A stretch of 64,000 bases of DNA, taken from assembly GCA_948976265.1 (NCBI GenBank), contig CARFUA010000008.1, positions 1-64,000 on the forward strand. Reading direction: 5' to 3'. How positions within the stretch are numbered: position 1 is the first letter of the stretch; each line of letters starts with the position of its first letter. This document shows, piece after piece, positions 8,471 through 18,170 of this stretch. Position numbers and translations under genes: made by a program. Under the pieces are notes generated by a model, which had not been told where the DNA came from, did not search any database, and saw only the letters and a list, made by a program, of their open reading frames with translations. This DNA is from an uncultured Clostridia bacterium (GTDB lineage Bacteria > Bacillota > Clostridia > TANB77 > CAG-508).

Positions 8471-9364
8471 TTAAACCTCCAAATATTTTTTCATTGATAT
8501 TGAACTACCAATAACGCCAACTCCTATGCCCAAAATAACATACACAATTGCCACTAAATTCACAATTTCTGGAAACTGTAATAAAGTAACCCCCATAGTC
8601 TGCAATATATTGGATTGTTCAATCTTTTGAATGACAAAATCATACATTGCTCCAACCATCAACAATGTCACAATCGCTGCCATCATTCCAATAATCACAC
8701 CTTCAATCATGAATGGCCAGCGAATAAATCGATTGGTCGCCCCGACATATTTCATAATTGAAATTTCTTTTCTTCTTGCATGAACGGTAAGTCGAATGGT
8801 GTTAGCTATAATCGTAATAGAAATAATTAGCAACAAAATGGAAATAATTCCAATTGCAATTCTTATTCCATTTGCTATTTTCATCAATGTATTAATGGTA
8901 TCATTGTTGCTTGTTATTTTTTTCACATTTTCCATTGCCCCAATTTTAGCTTCTATTTCTGTAGCTAAACTCAAATCTGTTAAAGTAACAATAAAAGATG
9001 GAGAAAAAATATTTTTTTCGCCTTCATACCCTTCAAACAATTCTTGATTATCTTTTAATTTTTCTTTCATAATATCCAAAGCATCTTGTTGACTCTTAAA
9101 CGTCGTTTTATTAATTCCTTCTAAAGCTTTTATTGCTTCCTCCAATTCACTAATTTGCTCATCGGTTGCATCCTTTTGAATAAAAACTTCGATTCCTTGA
9201 TTTTTCTGCACTTGTTCTAATAAATTGTTGACATTTTCTCCAATCGCAAAAAAGGTACCAAATAAGAACATCGCACAAATCATCGTTATCAGTGATATCA
9301 TCGTAGCTTTTTTATTTTTAAAAACGTTTTTCACGCCTTCACGAATTAAATAATTACTTCCCAC
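8471..9364 (-). CDS. ftsX: Cell division permease FtsX
   Basis: Membrane partner of FtsE. It has an N-terminal cytoplasmic segment (SNYLIREGVKNVFKNKKATM), TM1 (about 25-45), a large extracellular loop (about 50-165), then three TM helices typical of the FtsX/MacB fold. I favour the GTG at 9364 because AAGGTGG lies eight bases upstream; ATGs at 9370 and 9388 are alternatives with worse spacing. It overlaps ftsE by eleven bases, so the two are translationally linked. It transmits ATP-driven change to the EnvC-like hydrolases downstream. Confidence 0.92.
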   Translation of the reverse strand: MGSNYLIREGVKNVFKNKKATMISLITMICAMFLFGTFFAIGENVNNLLEQVQKNQGIEVFIQKDATDEQISELEEAIKALEGINKTTFKSQQDALDIMKEKLKDNQELFEGYEGEKNIFSPSFIVTLTDLSLATEIEAKIGAMENVKKITSNNDTINTLMKIANGIRIAIGIISILLLIISITIIANTIRLTVHARRKEISIMKYVGATNRFIRWPFMIEGVIIGMMAAIVTLLMVGAMYDFVIQKIEQSNILQTMGVTLLQFPEIVNLVAIVYVILGIGVGVIGSSISMKKYLEV

Positions 9365-10040
9365 TATCATACCCACCTTTTTTATCATCTCTTACAATGA
9401 CGCCATTGCTGATTTCAATAACTCTTTTTTTCATTTTATCGACTATATCCTTAGCATGTGTTGCCATAACAACCGTTGTGCCTCTTGCATTAATTTCATT
9501 TAATAAATTCATAATATCCCAAGCGGTTTCAGGATCCAAATTTCCAGTTGGCTCGTCTGCAATAATCATGGATGGATTATTAACCAAAGCACGTGCCAAA
9601 GCAACTCTTTGCTGTTCCCCACCTGAAAGCTCATTTGGATACATTTTCGCTTTATTGCTTAAACCAACCAAAGACAAAACCATTGGCACTTGTCTTCGAA
9701 TGTGTTTTGGCGTCGCTTTTACAATATACATCGCAAATGCCACATTTTCATAAACAGTTTTATCTGGCAACAATCTAAAATCTTGAAACACAACGCCCAT
9801 ACTTCTACGCAAATAAGGAACTCTTCTTGGTTTTAAAAAAGTAATATCTTTTCCATTGATAATAATATTGCCATGAGAAACTTCTTCTTCTTTCAAAATT
9901 AGTTTTATTAAAGTTGATTTTCCGGAGCCAGAAGTTCCCACCAAAAAGGCAAATTCTCCCTTATCAATCGAAAACGTTGCATCATGAACTGCTTCTGTTC
10001 CAGTATCATATAATTTACTTACATTTCTAAACTCAATCAT
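9354..10040 (-). CDS. ftsE: Cell division ATP-binding protein FtsE
   Basis: ABC ATPase of the FtsEX complex. Walker A is GTSGSGKST, the signature is LSGGEQQR, Walker B is MIIADEPTGNLD and the H-loop is MATHAKDI. The length of about 228 is standard. It is first in the ftsE-ftsX-M23-M23-ctpA operon and is preceded by a clear promoter (10079-10107). A GTG three bases upstream of the ATG at 10040 is an alternative start. Confidence 0.95.
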   Translation of the reverse strand: MIEFRNVSKLYDTGTEAVHDATFSIDKGEFAFLVGTSGSGKSTLIKLILKEEEVSHGNIIINGKDITFLKPRRVPYLRRSMGVVFQDFRLLPDKTVYENVAFAMYIVKATPKHIRRQVPMVLSLVGLSNKAKMYPNELSGGEQQRVALARALVNNPSMIIADEPTGNLDPETAWDIMNLLNEINARGTTVVMATHAKDIVDKMKKRVIEISNGVIVRDDKKGGYDSGK

Positions 10041-10078
10041 CACAATTTTTACCCTTCGATTTAGTATGATTCTTATAT

Positions 10079-10107
10079 ATCATACCAATAAATGAAAAGA
10101 ATTGCAA
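10079..10107 (-). promoter_or_regulatory. Promoter of the ftsEX operon
   Basis: Minus-strand TTGCAA (10102-10107), 17 bases, TATGAT (10079-10084), about 40 bases before the ftsE start. Confidence 0.75.
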
Positions 10108-10205
10108 TACTATATTTTACCTTTTTACTATTTTTTTACAATTTTCTTTTCCTTGCAACTTTTTTCGGCTCTATTCGAATGTTAGCATAGAAATATTAAA
10201 ATAAT

Positions 10206-10236
10206 CTGAAAAAGGAAATAACTTTTTGTTATTTCC
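10206..10236 (-). terminator. Terminator after the BspA-like gene
   Basis: Stem GGAAATAAC-(A5)-GTTATTTCC followed by TTTTTC on the minus strand, 140 bases after the stop at 10375. Between them (10255-10370) lies a non-coding stretch resembling the leader upstream of this same gene (see findings). I see no gene in 10110-10370. Confidence 0.8.
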
Positions 10237-10374
10237 TTCCATAAGATTTTTATTTTTCTGATGCCATCTCTTTTTATCCCCTCTAGACGCATTAGAACGT
10301 AATTTTTAACCACTTTTCAAGCAAAATAGTCATTTTCTCATTTTAATCATAAACTATATTCTCTATTTTTTAAT

Positions 10375-11541
10375 TTAACTGTTTTTGACAAGAATCGTGA
10401 CATTTCCATTCTCACTCTCAATTTTATTTTTAGTAGCTTCATCTTTTACATAAACAGTTAATTCGCTATTGCAGAAAGAAAACATACTTGATACATTTGT
10501 ATCATCTTTTATTTCAAAATTACTAATATCTAATTGCGTTAAATTTCTACAACTGTAAAACATACTATTCATATCCGTTACATTACTGGTATCAAAATTA
10601 CTTAAATCCAATTCTGTTAAACTGCTACAATACTGAAACATTCTGCTCATATCTGTTACATTACTTGTATCAAAATTACTTGCTTCTAATTCTGTTAAAC
10701 TGCTACAATAAGCAAACATTGCTTCCATATTTGTTACATTACTTGTATCAAAATGGCTTAAATTTAATTTTTTCAAGTCGCTTGACTCGTAAAACAGTGA
10801 TTCCATACTTTTTACATTTTTCGTATTAAGTTTTTCCAATTGAACACTTTCCAGTACTCTACCAATAAACCAAGCATACATATTATTAGGTGCAATTTCA
10901 TCATATATGATTATATTGTTTGCTTTATTTACTGCACGAGGAATCATTTCCGCTGTTATTAATTCACAATCAATCCATTTTGGAACATCAACTCCCATAT
11001 TATTGTCGTATTCATACCAATCCGCTTGTTCTCCATAATCTTCCTCTACGGTTCTCGTCGGATCGGTATAATCAAAACTACTAAATATCAAAGTTTTATC
11101 GGTATATAATTTCGCATAAATTTCAGGCACTTTTTCCTTTGGTACAGCATCCCAAATAATCTTTCCGTTTTCTAAAACGCCTGTTGCAACTCGATTTTCC
11201 TCTTTCTTCAACTCCACTTCTTTCTTTGTAATATTTACCTTATAACCACTCGTCAACTCTTTTTGCGCCTCCTCATGATTCACGATATAATCGTCAACCT
11301 CTCCCACAATATTTCCATCATATTTCTCAGCATAATATTGACTCACCAAATCCAACACCAGCAAATCTACTTCCTCTTTTGCTCCCGCAATTTCATTTTT
11401 GCTCACAGCTGATTCCGCTCTCTGCAAAATCCCTTGCTCTCCAGCAATCAAACTCAAACTCACTGCCGCCAAAATCAATAACACAATTATCGTTATCACA
11501 AGCGCTATGAGCGTAATTCCTCCATTTTTTTGCATTTTCAT
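10375..11541 (-). CDS. Prepilin-like BspA-type leucine-rich repeat surface protein
   Basis: 388 residues. The prepilin-like leader MKMQKNGGITLIALVITIIV and the helical KNEIAGAKEEVDLLV region match the protein at 3417-4472. The C-terminal half (about 225-370) holds BspA-type (DUF285) repeats of the form LDLSNFDTSNVTDMNSMFYSC in at least five copies. Such repeats occur in adhesins of gut and oral bacteria. The start at 11541 has GGAG seven bases upstream. Predicted exported; the binding partner is unknown. Confidence 0.85.
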   Translation of the reverse strand: MKMQKNGGITLIALVITIIVLLILAAVSLSLIAGEQGILQRAESAVSKNEIAGAKEEVDLLVLDLVSQYYAEKYDGNIVGEVDDYIVNHEEAQKELTSGYKVNITKKEVELKKEENRVATGVLENGKIIWDAVPKEKVPEIYAKLYTDKTLIFSSFDYTDPTRTVEEDYGEQADWYEYDNNMGVDVPKWIDCELITAEMIPRAVNKANNIIIYDEIAPNNMYAWFIGRVLESVQLEKLNTKNVKSMESLFYESSDLKKLNLSHFDTSNVTNMEAMFAYCSSLTELEASNFDTSNVTDMSRMFQYCSSLTELDLSNFDTSNVTDMNSMFYSCRNLTQLDISNFEIKDDTNVSSMFSFCNSELTVYVKDEATKNKIESENGNVTILVKNS

Positions 11542-11641
11542 AAAATTTCTCCTTTTTTCTGATACCTTGTCTTTTTATACTTATTAGACATACCAAAATG
11601 CCTTTTACGGTACTTTTTCTCATAAATTAGTCATTTTTCAT

Positions 11642-11860
11642 TCAAATACGCAAAAAAAGGCAATCTGTTAACAAGTCAGACCAAAATCTGCCTTTATAAA
11701 GATTGTCTTTTACTTTATTTTTAAACGCAAAGATTGCGTTATTCTTTCTAAAAATCGTTTTTAAAAACTGCGAAAAATTACTTGTGTGTGTGTGTGTGTG
11801 TACAGCGCCAACACTTTCAGGCTTTTTTATGAAATCTCCTTCGTTTTTTAATTTTTTCAT
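11642..11860 (-). CDS. Possible small protein with His-Thr dinucleotide-repeat tract
   Basis: A frame of about 72 residues starting MKKLKNEGDFIKKPESVGA with AAAGGAG ten bases upstream. A (TG)8 tract at 11783-11798 encodes alternating His-Thr. No family is recognised and the C-terminal part overlaps hairpin-rich sequence, so it may be non-coding. If real, changes in repeat number would switch the frame. Confidence 0.3.
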   Translation of the reverse strand: MKKLKNEGDFIKKPESVGAVHTHTHTSNFSQFLKTIFRKNNAIFAFKNKVKDNLYKGRFWSDLLTDCLFLRI

Positions 11861-11894
11861 CTTTCGTTTACTCCTTTCCAATTTTGCAAATCTC

Positions 11895-12584
11895 TCATGT
11901 TTTCAATTCCTGTTCTGCCATTTTATAATCTGGCATATACGTTGCCACCATGTTCCAGAAATCTTGCGAATGATTCATATTCTGCAAATGGCAAATTTCA
12001 TGTAAACAAACATACTCAATGGTTTGTCTGCTATACATCACAACCTTTCGATTAATACTAATATTTCCCGTAACCGAACAATTGCCCCAAGAACTTTTTA
12101 AATTTTTAATTTTATATTGATTTGGCGCAATCCCCACTTTCATCGACATTTTTCGCATTGCCTTTTCCACTTCTTTTTCCGCTAATTCCTGATAAAACTT
12201 GTCCATCAATTTCTTAACTTCTTCTTTTTCCTGTCCTTCAAACCCTACTGGCAATCTAACATTTATTTGATTCAATTTCCATTTTAACTTTGGCTCTTTT
12301 AATTTCTCATACGAAATCTGCAATCTTGCTTTTCGTCCCAATACCGAAAAAATTTCGCCATTTATATATTGCTTTGGCATTTGTACTTTTTGCCTTTGCT
12401 CTCGAACATTTTCCAAAATCCAATCCGCCCTTTTCATAAGCACTTTTTCAATCGATTCTTGCGACATCCTTTTTGGTACACGAACACTAATTTTCCCGTC
12501 TTTTATAGAAATATAGCAATTTTTTATTTTCTTTCTTTCTAGCGTATATTCGATTATTCCCTGATTCAGCTTCAATCTTTCCAT
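11895..12584 (-). CDS. YgjP-like zinc metallopeptidase domain protein
   Basis: About 229 residues of the YgjP/DUF45 family. The zinc motif HEICHLQNMNHSQDFW gives two His and the catalytic Glu, with a third His in NHS. The start at 12584 is chosen for AAGGA seven bases upstream; an in-frame TTG 27 bases earlier would overlap the preceding gene. No signal peptide, so cytoplasmic. The substrate is not known for the family. Confidence 0.85.
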   Translation of the reverse strand: MERLKLNQGIIEYTLERKKIKNCYISIKDGKISVRVPKRMSQESIEKVLMKRADWILENVREQRQKVQMPKQYINGEIFSVLGRKARLQISYEKLKEPKLKWKLNQINVRLPVGFEGQEKEEVKKLMDKFYQELAEKEVEKAMRKMSMKVGIAPNQYKIKNLKSSWGNCSVTGNISINRKVVMYSRQTIEYVCLHEICHLQNMNHSQDFWNMVATYMPDYKMAEQELKT

Positions 12585-12597
12585 GTTTATTTCCTTA

Positions 12598-13853
12598 CTA
12601 TTTTGTCTCAATCATATTTTGAATCGCCTTTAAAACGCCTAACTTTCCATATTCATATGTCAAACCACCTTGTTGAAAAGCTACATAAGGCGCCCTAATT
12701 GGTGCATCGCAAGATAATTCAATCGATGAGCCCATCGTAAAAGCACCAGCTGCCATAATCACTTTATCCGTATAACCCGGCATATCCCAAGGCATAGGAA
12801 CAGAATTCGAATCCACAGCCGAACCACTTTGAATTCCTTGGCAATATTTAATCAGCTTTTCTTCCTCTCCAAATTGAATCGTTTGCACAATATCTGAACG
12901 CTTTTCATCAAATCTTGGTTGTACAAAATAGCCCAATTTCTCTAAAATATAACTCGTAAAAATCGCTGTTTTTAAACTACTGCTTACCACTTGTGGTGCC
13001 ATATATAAGCCTTGTAAAATACTTTTGTTAATCCCTAATGTTGGACCTACTTCTTTTCCGTTGTCCTGGTGAAGTCAATCTTTCGGCAGCAAGTTCTATC
13101 AAATCTTTTCTACCAGCAATATAGGCTCCATTTGGTGCCAATCCTCCGCCTAAATTTTTAATCAAAGACCCAACCATAATATCTGCCCCTACTTCTACTG
13201 GCTCTTTTTCATCTACCATTTCGCCATAGCAATTATCTACCATAATGATGACTTCGCGATTCACTGCTTTGATTTCTTTTATCACATTTTCAATTTTATC
13301 CATCGTCAAACTATGACGCAAACTATAACCGCGTGAACGCTGAATCTCAATTAATCGAATATCTTTTTTGGCAACTCTTTCTAAAATCGCTGGTATATCA
13401 AAATCGTTATCTAACAAATCAATTTGTTCATAATTGATTTGATAGGCTTTTAAAGAACTTGCATTTTCTTTAATTCCAATAATTTCATCCAATGTATCAT
13501 ACGGTTTTCCTGAAATACTAAGCATCGTATCACCTGGACGCAAACATGCAAATAGGGCAACGGTTATGGCATGCGTTCCAGAAATAAATTGCGTTCGAAC
13601 AAGGCTATCTTCGGCGCGTAATACGTCTGCAAATACTTTTTCAATTGTATCTCTTCCTATATCATCATAACCATAACCCGTTGTTGAACCAAAATGAACT
13701 TCGGCTATTTTATGTTTTTGAAAGGCTCCGTAATACTTTCAAACTATTTTTCGTACAAGCCAAATCAATTTTTTCAAATTCCTTTTTTAAAGCTTGCTCC
13801 GCTTCCTCCGCTAATTTTTCAATTTTCTCACTAATTCCAAATTCTTCGTACAT
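12598..13853 (-). CDS. Methionine gamma-lyase family (aluminium resistance-like) PLP enzyme, two +1 CGG sites
   Basis: A PLP-dependent enzyme of the family annotated as aluminium resistance protein or YnbB-like. Two sites break the frame. After TTA an extra C at 13730 precedes GGA GCC TTT, and after CAA an extra C at 13060 precedes GGA AAA GAA. Skipping both gives about 417 residues, the usual family length, with GSTTGYGYDDIGRDTIEK, FISGTHAITVALFACLRPGD, the PLP-lysine region (GSLIKNLGGGLAPNGAY) and the C-terminus KLGVLKAIQNMIETK. These two CGGs are the only in-frame ones in the gene. It follows the WG-repeat gene directly, with GAGG before the ATG at 13853. Confidence 0.85.
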
Positions 13854-13855
13854 TT

Positions 13856-15635
13856 TTATACCTCTTCACAATATGTCGTTTCTGACTGATTTAATAAATA
13901 TTTACCAATAAACTGTGGAAAATAGTATGTATCCAATTCATAACTTGGTTCAACAATCACTTCACCTGCTTCATTTATTACGCCCCACTTGCCTTCTTTT
14001 TTGATTCCAGCAAAACCATATTCGTTAAATTCTGTCACAATATCATATTCACAAGTTACAATTATTTTTTCATTTGAGTCGGCAAATCCCCATTTGCCAT
14101 TTTGTTGGGTGGCATATAATTTTTTGTTTGGAAAAACTTCTGTATTTTCCACAACTTGTCCACTTGCATTGATGTATTTCATGTCATTTTCGGAATAACA
14201 AATGGAATATTCCTCGTTAATATGTTCCACCACGCCATCTTCCATTGTAACTGTTTTTCGTAAATCTTCTGAATAAATATCGACCAAATTTTTCATTCCA
14301 TCAATTGCTTGTAAAGATTTCGTTCCTTCAATTAACACAATAAAATCATATTCAGGCTCAATTTCTATTTCCTTCGTTAACGCATTCACCACACCAGTTT
14401 TTCCGTCTCGATTCGAAAAAATAAAATAATGGTCAAATGCATATGTAATTTGATTATATTTTTCATCGATTTTGACATCTTTACTAATAATACTACAATT
14501 TCCTTCTTCATCTTCTGCGATAAAATAAGCTGGATTTTCGGTTTCAATCATTTTGGTATAAGAATTGGTTCCCACCAAATTTCCATTAATATCAAACAAT
14601 TGCGTTTCATCGTCCTTTGTTACAGAAATATAATTTCCTGCCATAGAATAACTCGTATATTCTGGTTTCAAAATCGTTTTTCCATTTAATTTGAAAAAAC
14701 CATATTTGCCGTTTTTATTAACCACAAAAACTTTTGACAAATTCGAATAGGTTATTTCTTGAAAATTGAAATCAATGATTTTCTTTTTATTTTTAAAAAC
14801 GCATTTTTTTCCCTTTTGCATCGCTATTAAATAAATGTTGTCATCCTCATATTCTAATGCTCTTTCCAAAGATTCATATTTGGTATCCAAAATCATGTTT
14901 CCTTCATAGTCAAGGTAACCAAAATTAATTCCTTCCTTCGCTTTTTCAGCCACAATGAAACCTGTTTTGTGATACGATTCCTCTTCTGTCCAATAACCAT
15001 CTGCCTTGATTTCATCATATTTTGTTTCAAGCACAACATTTCCTTTGGCATCTAACACCCCAAATTTCCCATCTTTTTCAACCAAAATTCTTCCTGGTCG
15101 ATATTCAAGACTCGTAATTTGCTGGTAAATTGGTTCTGTTATCACATTTCCGTCTAAATCGATTAAGCCATACAGCTCATCTTTTTTATATTTCAAAACC
15201 TGTTTTTCCATTTCATTGGTATTTTCAGAAGACTTGACTGCTTCCACCAATGCATATTCCGAAAATAACTTCTCTCCCTTTTGATTTAACACTTCCGTGT
15301 TTTCCTCTTCATGAACAATCCATACATCTTTGGAAGGATTCGGTATATCAATTCCGTTCATATTTTGCTTCTAACACATTTTCGCCATTTTTATTAACCA
15401 CGCCAACACCTTTTTCTCCACTTAACGCAAAATATTCATACACCAGTGTTGTTTCCATTTCTACTAAATCGGGTTTTTGTTTCTTAGCTTTCCATTTCCC
15501 TATTCCAAAAACCAGCACCCCTACAACAGCAGCAATTAAAAACACATTTCTTATGATTTTTAGTACATTCGAATTTTCCCCAAATTGGCTACTTCTTTCT
15601 CTATTTCTCACAACTCGATTATTTCTACCACTCAA
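13856..15635 (-). CDS. WG-repeat protein, membrane anchored, +1 CGG site
   Basis: A protein of about 592 residues. A basic N-terminus and one TM helix (about 30-46, FLIAAVVGVLVFGIG) are followed by about ten WG-type repeats such as GKYGFFKLNGKTILKPEY. After AAA TAT GAA an extra C at 15357 makes CGG; skipping it continues GGA ATT GAT ATA CCG in frame with the remaining 500 residues. In zero frame the product would stop at residue 95. WG repeats occur in extracellular proteins of unknown role. The stop at 13856 abuts the next start. Confidence 0.82.
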
Positions 15636-15672
15636 ATTTTCTCATCTCCTACTATTTTTAAGGATTTTTTCT

Positions 15673-16590
15673 TTACGCATTTTCTGTTAAAACTGGTACA
15701 ACTTGTTTTTTTCGTGATACAACCGACTTCAAAAGTGCTGTATGATTTTCTAATGTTACACAATAAGATTTTTCAACCAAATCCGCTCTATTTCCCAATG
15801 CAATTACTTGTGAATTGCTGTTTACAATATCGGTAATCAACAACATAAACAAATCTAATCCCTTTTCATCAATAACTTTTTGCATTCCATTTTCCAATTC
15901 TGCCTTCATCGTCATAACATCTTCGATAGAAGCAGTATTAACTTGTGCTATTACAGATTTAACCTGTTTTAAATCTATTTCTTTCGCATCCAAATTCAAA
16001 ATTTCTTCGATGGAAAATCCATTCAAATCCGTTCCAGCTTTTAACATTTCTAAGCCATATGTATTACAATCAATTTGTGCAATTTTAGCCAACTCTTTTG
16101 CAATTTTGACATCCTCTTCTGTGCAAGTTGGTGATTTAAACAATAACGTATCAGATATAATCGCTGATAACATTAAAGTTGCAATCGTTTTATCAATTTC
16201 CACATTATTTTCTTGATATAATTTATACAAAATTGTTTCCGTACAACCAACTGGCTCTGCACGATAATACAATGGATACCCCGTATTCAACGCCACTTTA
16301 TGATGATCAACAATTTTTAAAATAGTTACTTCCTCTAAATTTTCAATTGATTCTTTGGGATTTGCATGGTCAACAAGCATAACTTCTGCCCCATCTTCCA
16401 CACTTTCAATCAAACGAGGAGGCTCTATTCCTAAATAATCTAAAACATACTGTGTTTCCTTATTAACATTTCCCAATCGACATGCCTCAACGTCCTTTCC
16501 TAACGCTTTTTCTAAATTAGCTAAAACAAGGCTAGATGTAATGGAATCCGTATCTGGATTTTTGTGTCCAAAAATTAATATTTTTTTCAT
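15673..16590 (-). CDS. ppaC: Manganese-dependent inorganic pyrophosphatase (family II)
   Basis: Hydrolyses pyrophosphate to phosphate and so pulls biosynthetic reactions forward. The DHH-family metal motifs are present in order: GHKNPDTDSI, VDHAN and IVDHHK. The C-terminal DHHA2 domain ends with SRKKQVVPVL, the family substrate-binding signature. The length of 305 is normal. No frameshift or CGG codon. Confidence 0.93.
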   Translation of the reverse strand: MKKILIFGHKNPDTDSITSSLVLANLEKALGKDVEACRLGNVNKETQYVLDYLGIEPPRLIESVEDGAEVMLVDHANPKESIENLEEVTILKIVDHHKVALNTGYPLYYRAEPVGCTETILYKLYQENNVEIDKTIATLMLSAIISDTLLFKSPTCTEEDVKIAKELAKIAQIDCNTYGLEMLKAGTDLNGFSIEEILNLDAKEIDLKQVKSVIAQVNTASIEDVMTMKAELENGMQKVIDEKGLDLFMLLITDIVNSNSQVIALGNRADLVEKSYCVTLENHTALLKSVVSRKKQVVPVLTENA

Positions 16591-16660
16591 TTCGATTTCT
16601 CCTTTTTATCTCTTATTTTTTATTCTTGTTTGGCAAGGTTTTGCCCTTGCCTTTATAGAC

Positions 16661-17128
16661 TTATTGGTCATTTGATTGATTTTCTGGAACATCTTTAATT
16701 TCAGTTACTTCCGCTTCTTGAACCTCTTGTGAGTCTGGTTGTACCTGAACTTCTACTTTTTCGACTTTAGGCTGTTCTTTTCCACATTTCGAACAAAAAT
16801 CATCTTTTTTATTGATTTCTGCCCCACATTTTACACATTTCTTTACTTCCTTTAAAGCCAAAATATCTGATTCTATTTTAGAAATCACATCAAATTGAGC
16901 TGAAATTTCTTCACATTTTACTAAAATCTCTTCTTTTCCCTCTTCTGTATTAGTCTTAAATTGGTGATAAACATGTTCTCCAACTTCTTCATACAAATTG
17001 GTAATTTTATTTTTTGCTTCATTCATTCTTCCCTTTAACTTCATTTCTTCAGAAAACTTTACCGTTTTCTCCTTTGTAACTTGATAAGTTTCACTCGCTT
17101 TTTTTCCTAATTTATTAAAAAAATCCAT
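16661..17128 (-). CDS. Coiled-coil zinc-ribbon protein
   Basis: About 155 residues. A helical N-terminal half (FFNKLGKKASETYQVTKEKT) is followed by a double CxxC zinc ribbon (CVKCGAEI...FCSKCGKE) and an acidic, repetitive tail (VEVQVQPDSQEVQEAEVTE). The start at 17128 is chosen because AAGGAGG is eight bases upstream; an ATG six bases earlier is too close. Function unknown. Confidence 0.8.
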   Translation of the reverse strand: MDFFNKLGKKASETYQVTKEKTVKFSEEMKLKGRMNEAKNKITNLYEEVGEHVYHQFKTNTEEGKEEILVKCEEISAQFDVISKIESDILALKEVKKCVKCGAEINKKDDFCSKCGKEQPKVEKVEVQVQPDSQEVQEAEVTEIKDVPENQSNDQ

Positions 17129-17185
17129 TTTCATATCCTCCTTAAATTTTGATTCCATTCTATCATTGCCAATTATCTTACAAGG

Positions 17186-18170
17186 TTATTCTGCCTTTAA
17201 CTCTCTGGTCATTAATTGGTTGACGGCTTCTTTTGGATTCAATCCATTGTATAATACATTGTAAACAGTTTCTACAATTGGCATTTCAATTTTATATTTT
17301 TGGGCTAAACAATAGGCAGAATCAATATTATCAATACTTTCAATCGTCATTCCAATTTGCTTTTTCGCTTCTTCTATTGAATTTCCTTTGGCAATCAACT
17401 CTCCCGCTCTTCTATTTCGACTATGGGGACTTCCACAAGTTACGATTAAATCACCAAGCCCTGTTAATCCATAAAAGGTTCTCGATTTGCCTCCCATTGC
17501 AACACCTAATCGTGTAATTTCAACCAAACCTCTTGTAGCAAGCATAGCAAACGTATTATCACCAAATCCCAAACCGAACGGCTGCTCCCGCACAAAACGC
17601 AATAATATTTTTCAAAGCACCACCGAGTTCCACTCCTCTTACATCATTGGTATGATACATTCTAAGCAAATTGCTTTTCAACAATTCACAAACTGTTTCA
17701 TTCACATCCTGCCTTTTAGAAGCAACCACCAAAGCTGTTGGGACACCAATGGCTACTTCCTCCGCATGACTTGGACCAGATAAAATCCCATATTTCACAT
17801 TTGGTAATTCTTGCTCAACCACTTCATCTAATGTCAAATTCGTCTCTGGCTCAAATCCTTTCGAACACATTAACAAAATTTGATTTGGTTTGACAAATTC
17901 TTTGTAACCTTTTATCGTATTTCTAACAAACTTTGATGGTGTCACATGTAAAATTAGTTCTGTGCCTTGTAAAGCTTCTTCGTAAGAATTGGTGCAAACA
18001 ATTCCCTCTGGTAAATCCACATTTGGTAAAAAAATACACTTTTTTTCCTGATTAATTTTATTTTTTTCGTCCTCACTAAATGACCATACTTTTATAGTAT
18101 TTCCCTGGTTTGCTAAATATATACTAAGCGCCATTCCCCAGCTTCCACTTCCGATTACTGAAATCTTCAT
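17186..18170 (-). CDS. gpsA: Glycerol-3-phosphate dehydrogenase GpsA, +1 CGG site
   Basis: NAD(P)-dependent reduction of dihydroxyacetone phosphate to sn-glycerol 3-phosphate, the entry to phospholipid synthesis. The Rossmann motif is GSGSWGMALS, the catalytic-Lys region is GALKNIIAFCAGAA, and the substrate region RLGVAMGGKSRTFYGLTGLGDL follows. At GCA GCC GTT an extra C at 17576 makes CGG. The zero frame then stops within five codons (RFGIW). Skipping it gives GGT TTG GGA TTT GGT GAT, the conserved GLGFGDNT, and a normal length of about 327. Loss of this enzyme is expected to be very harmful. It overlaps plsY by four bases. Confidence 0.9.

Noticed and set aside
10110..10370. c-di-GMP or other known riboswitch near the prepilin-like gene
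   Set aside because: I looked for GEMM-type core motifs and did not find them; only a terminator and the leader-like repeat are seen.
13645..13911. Plus-strand frame opposite the PLP enzyme start
   Set aside because: It is antisense to conserved sequence, lacks a ribosome site and has no recognisable family.
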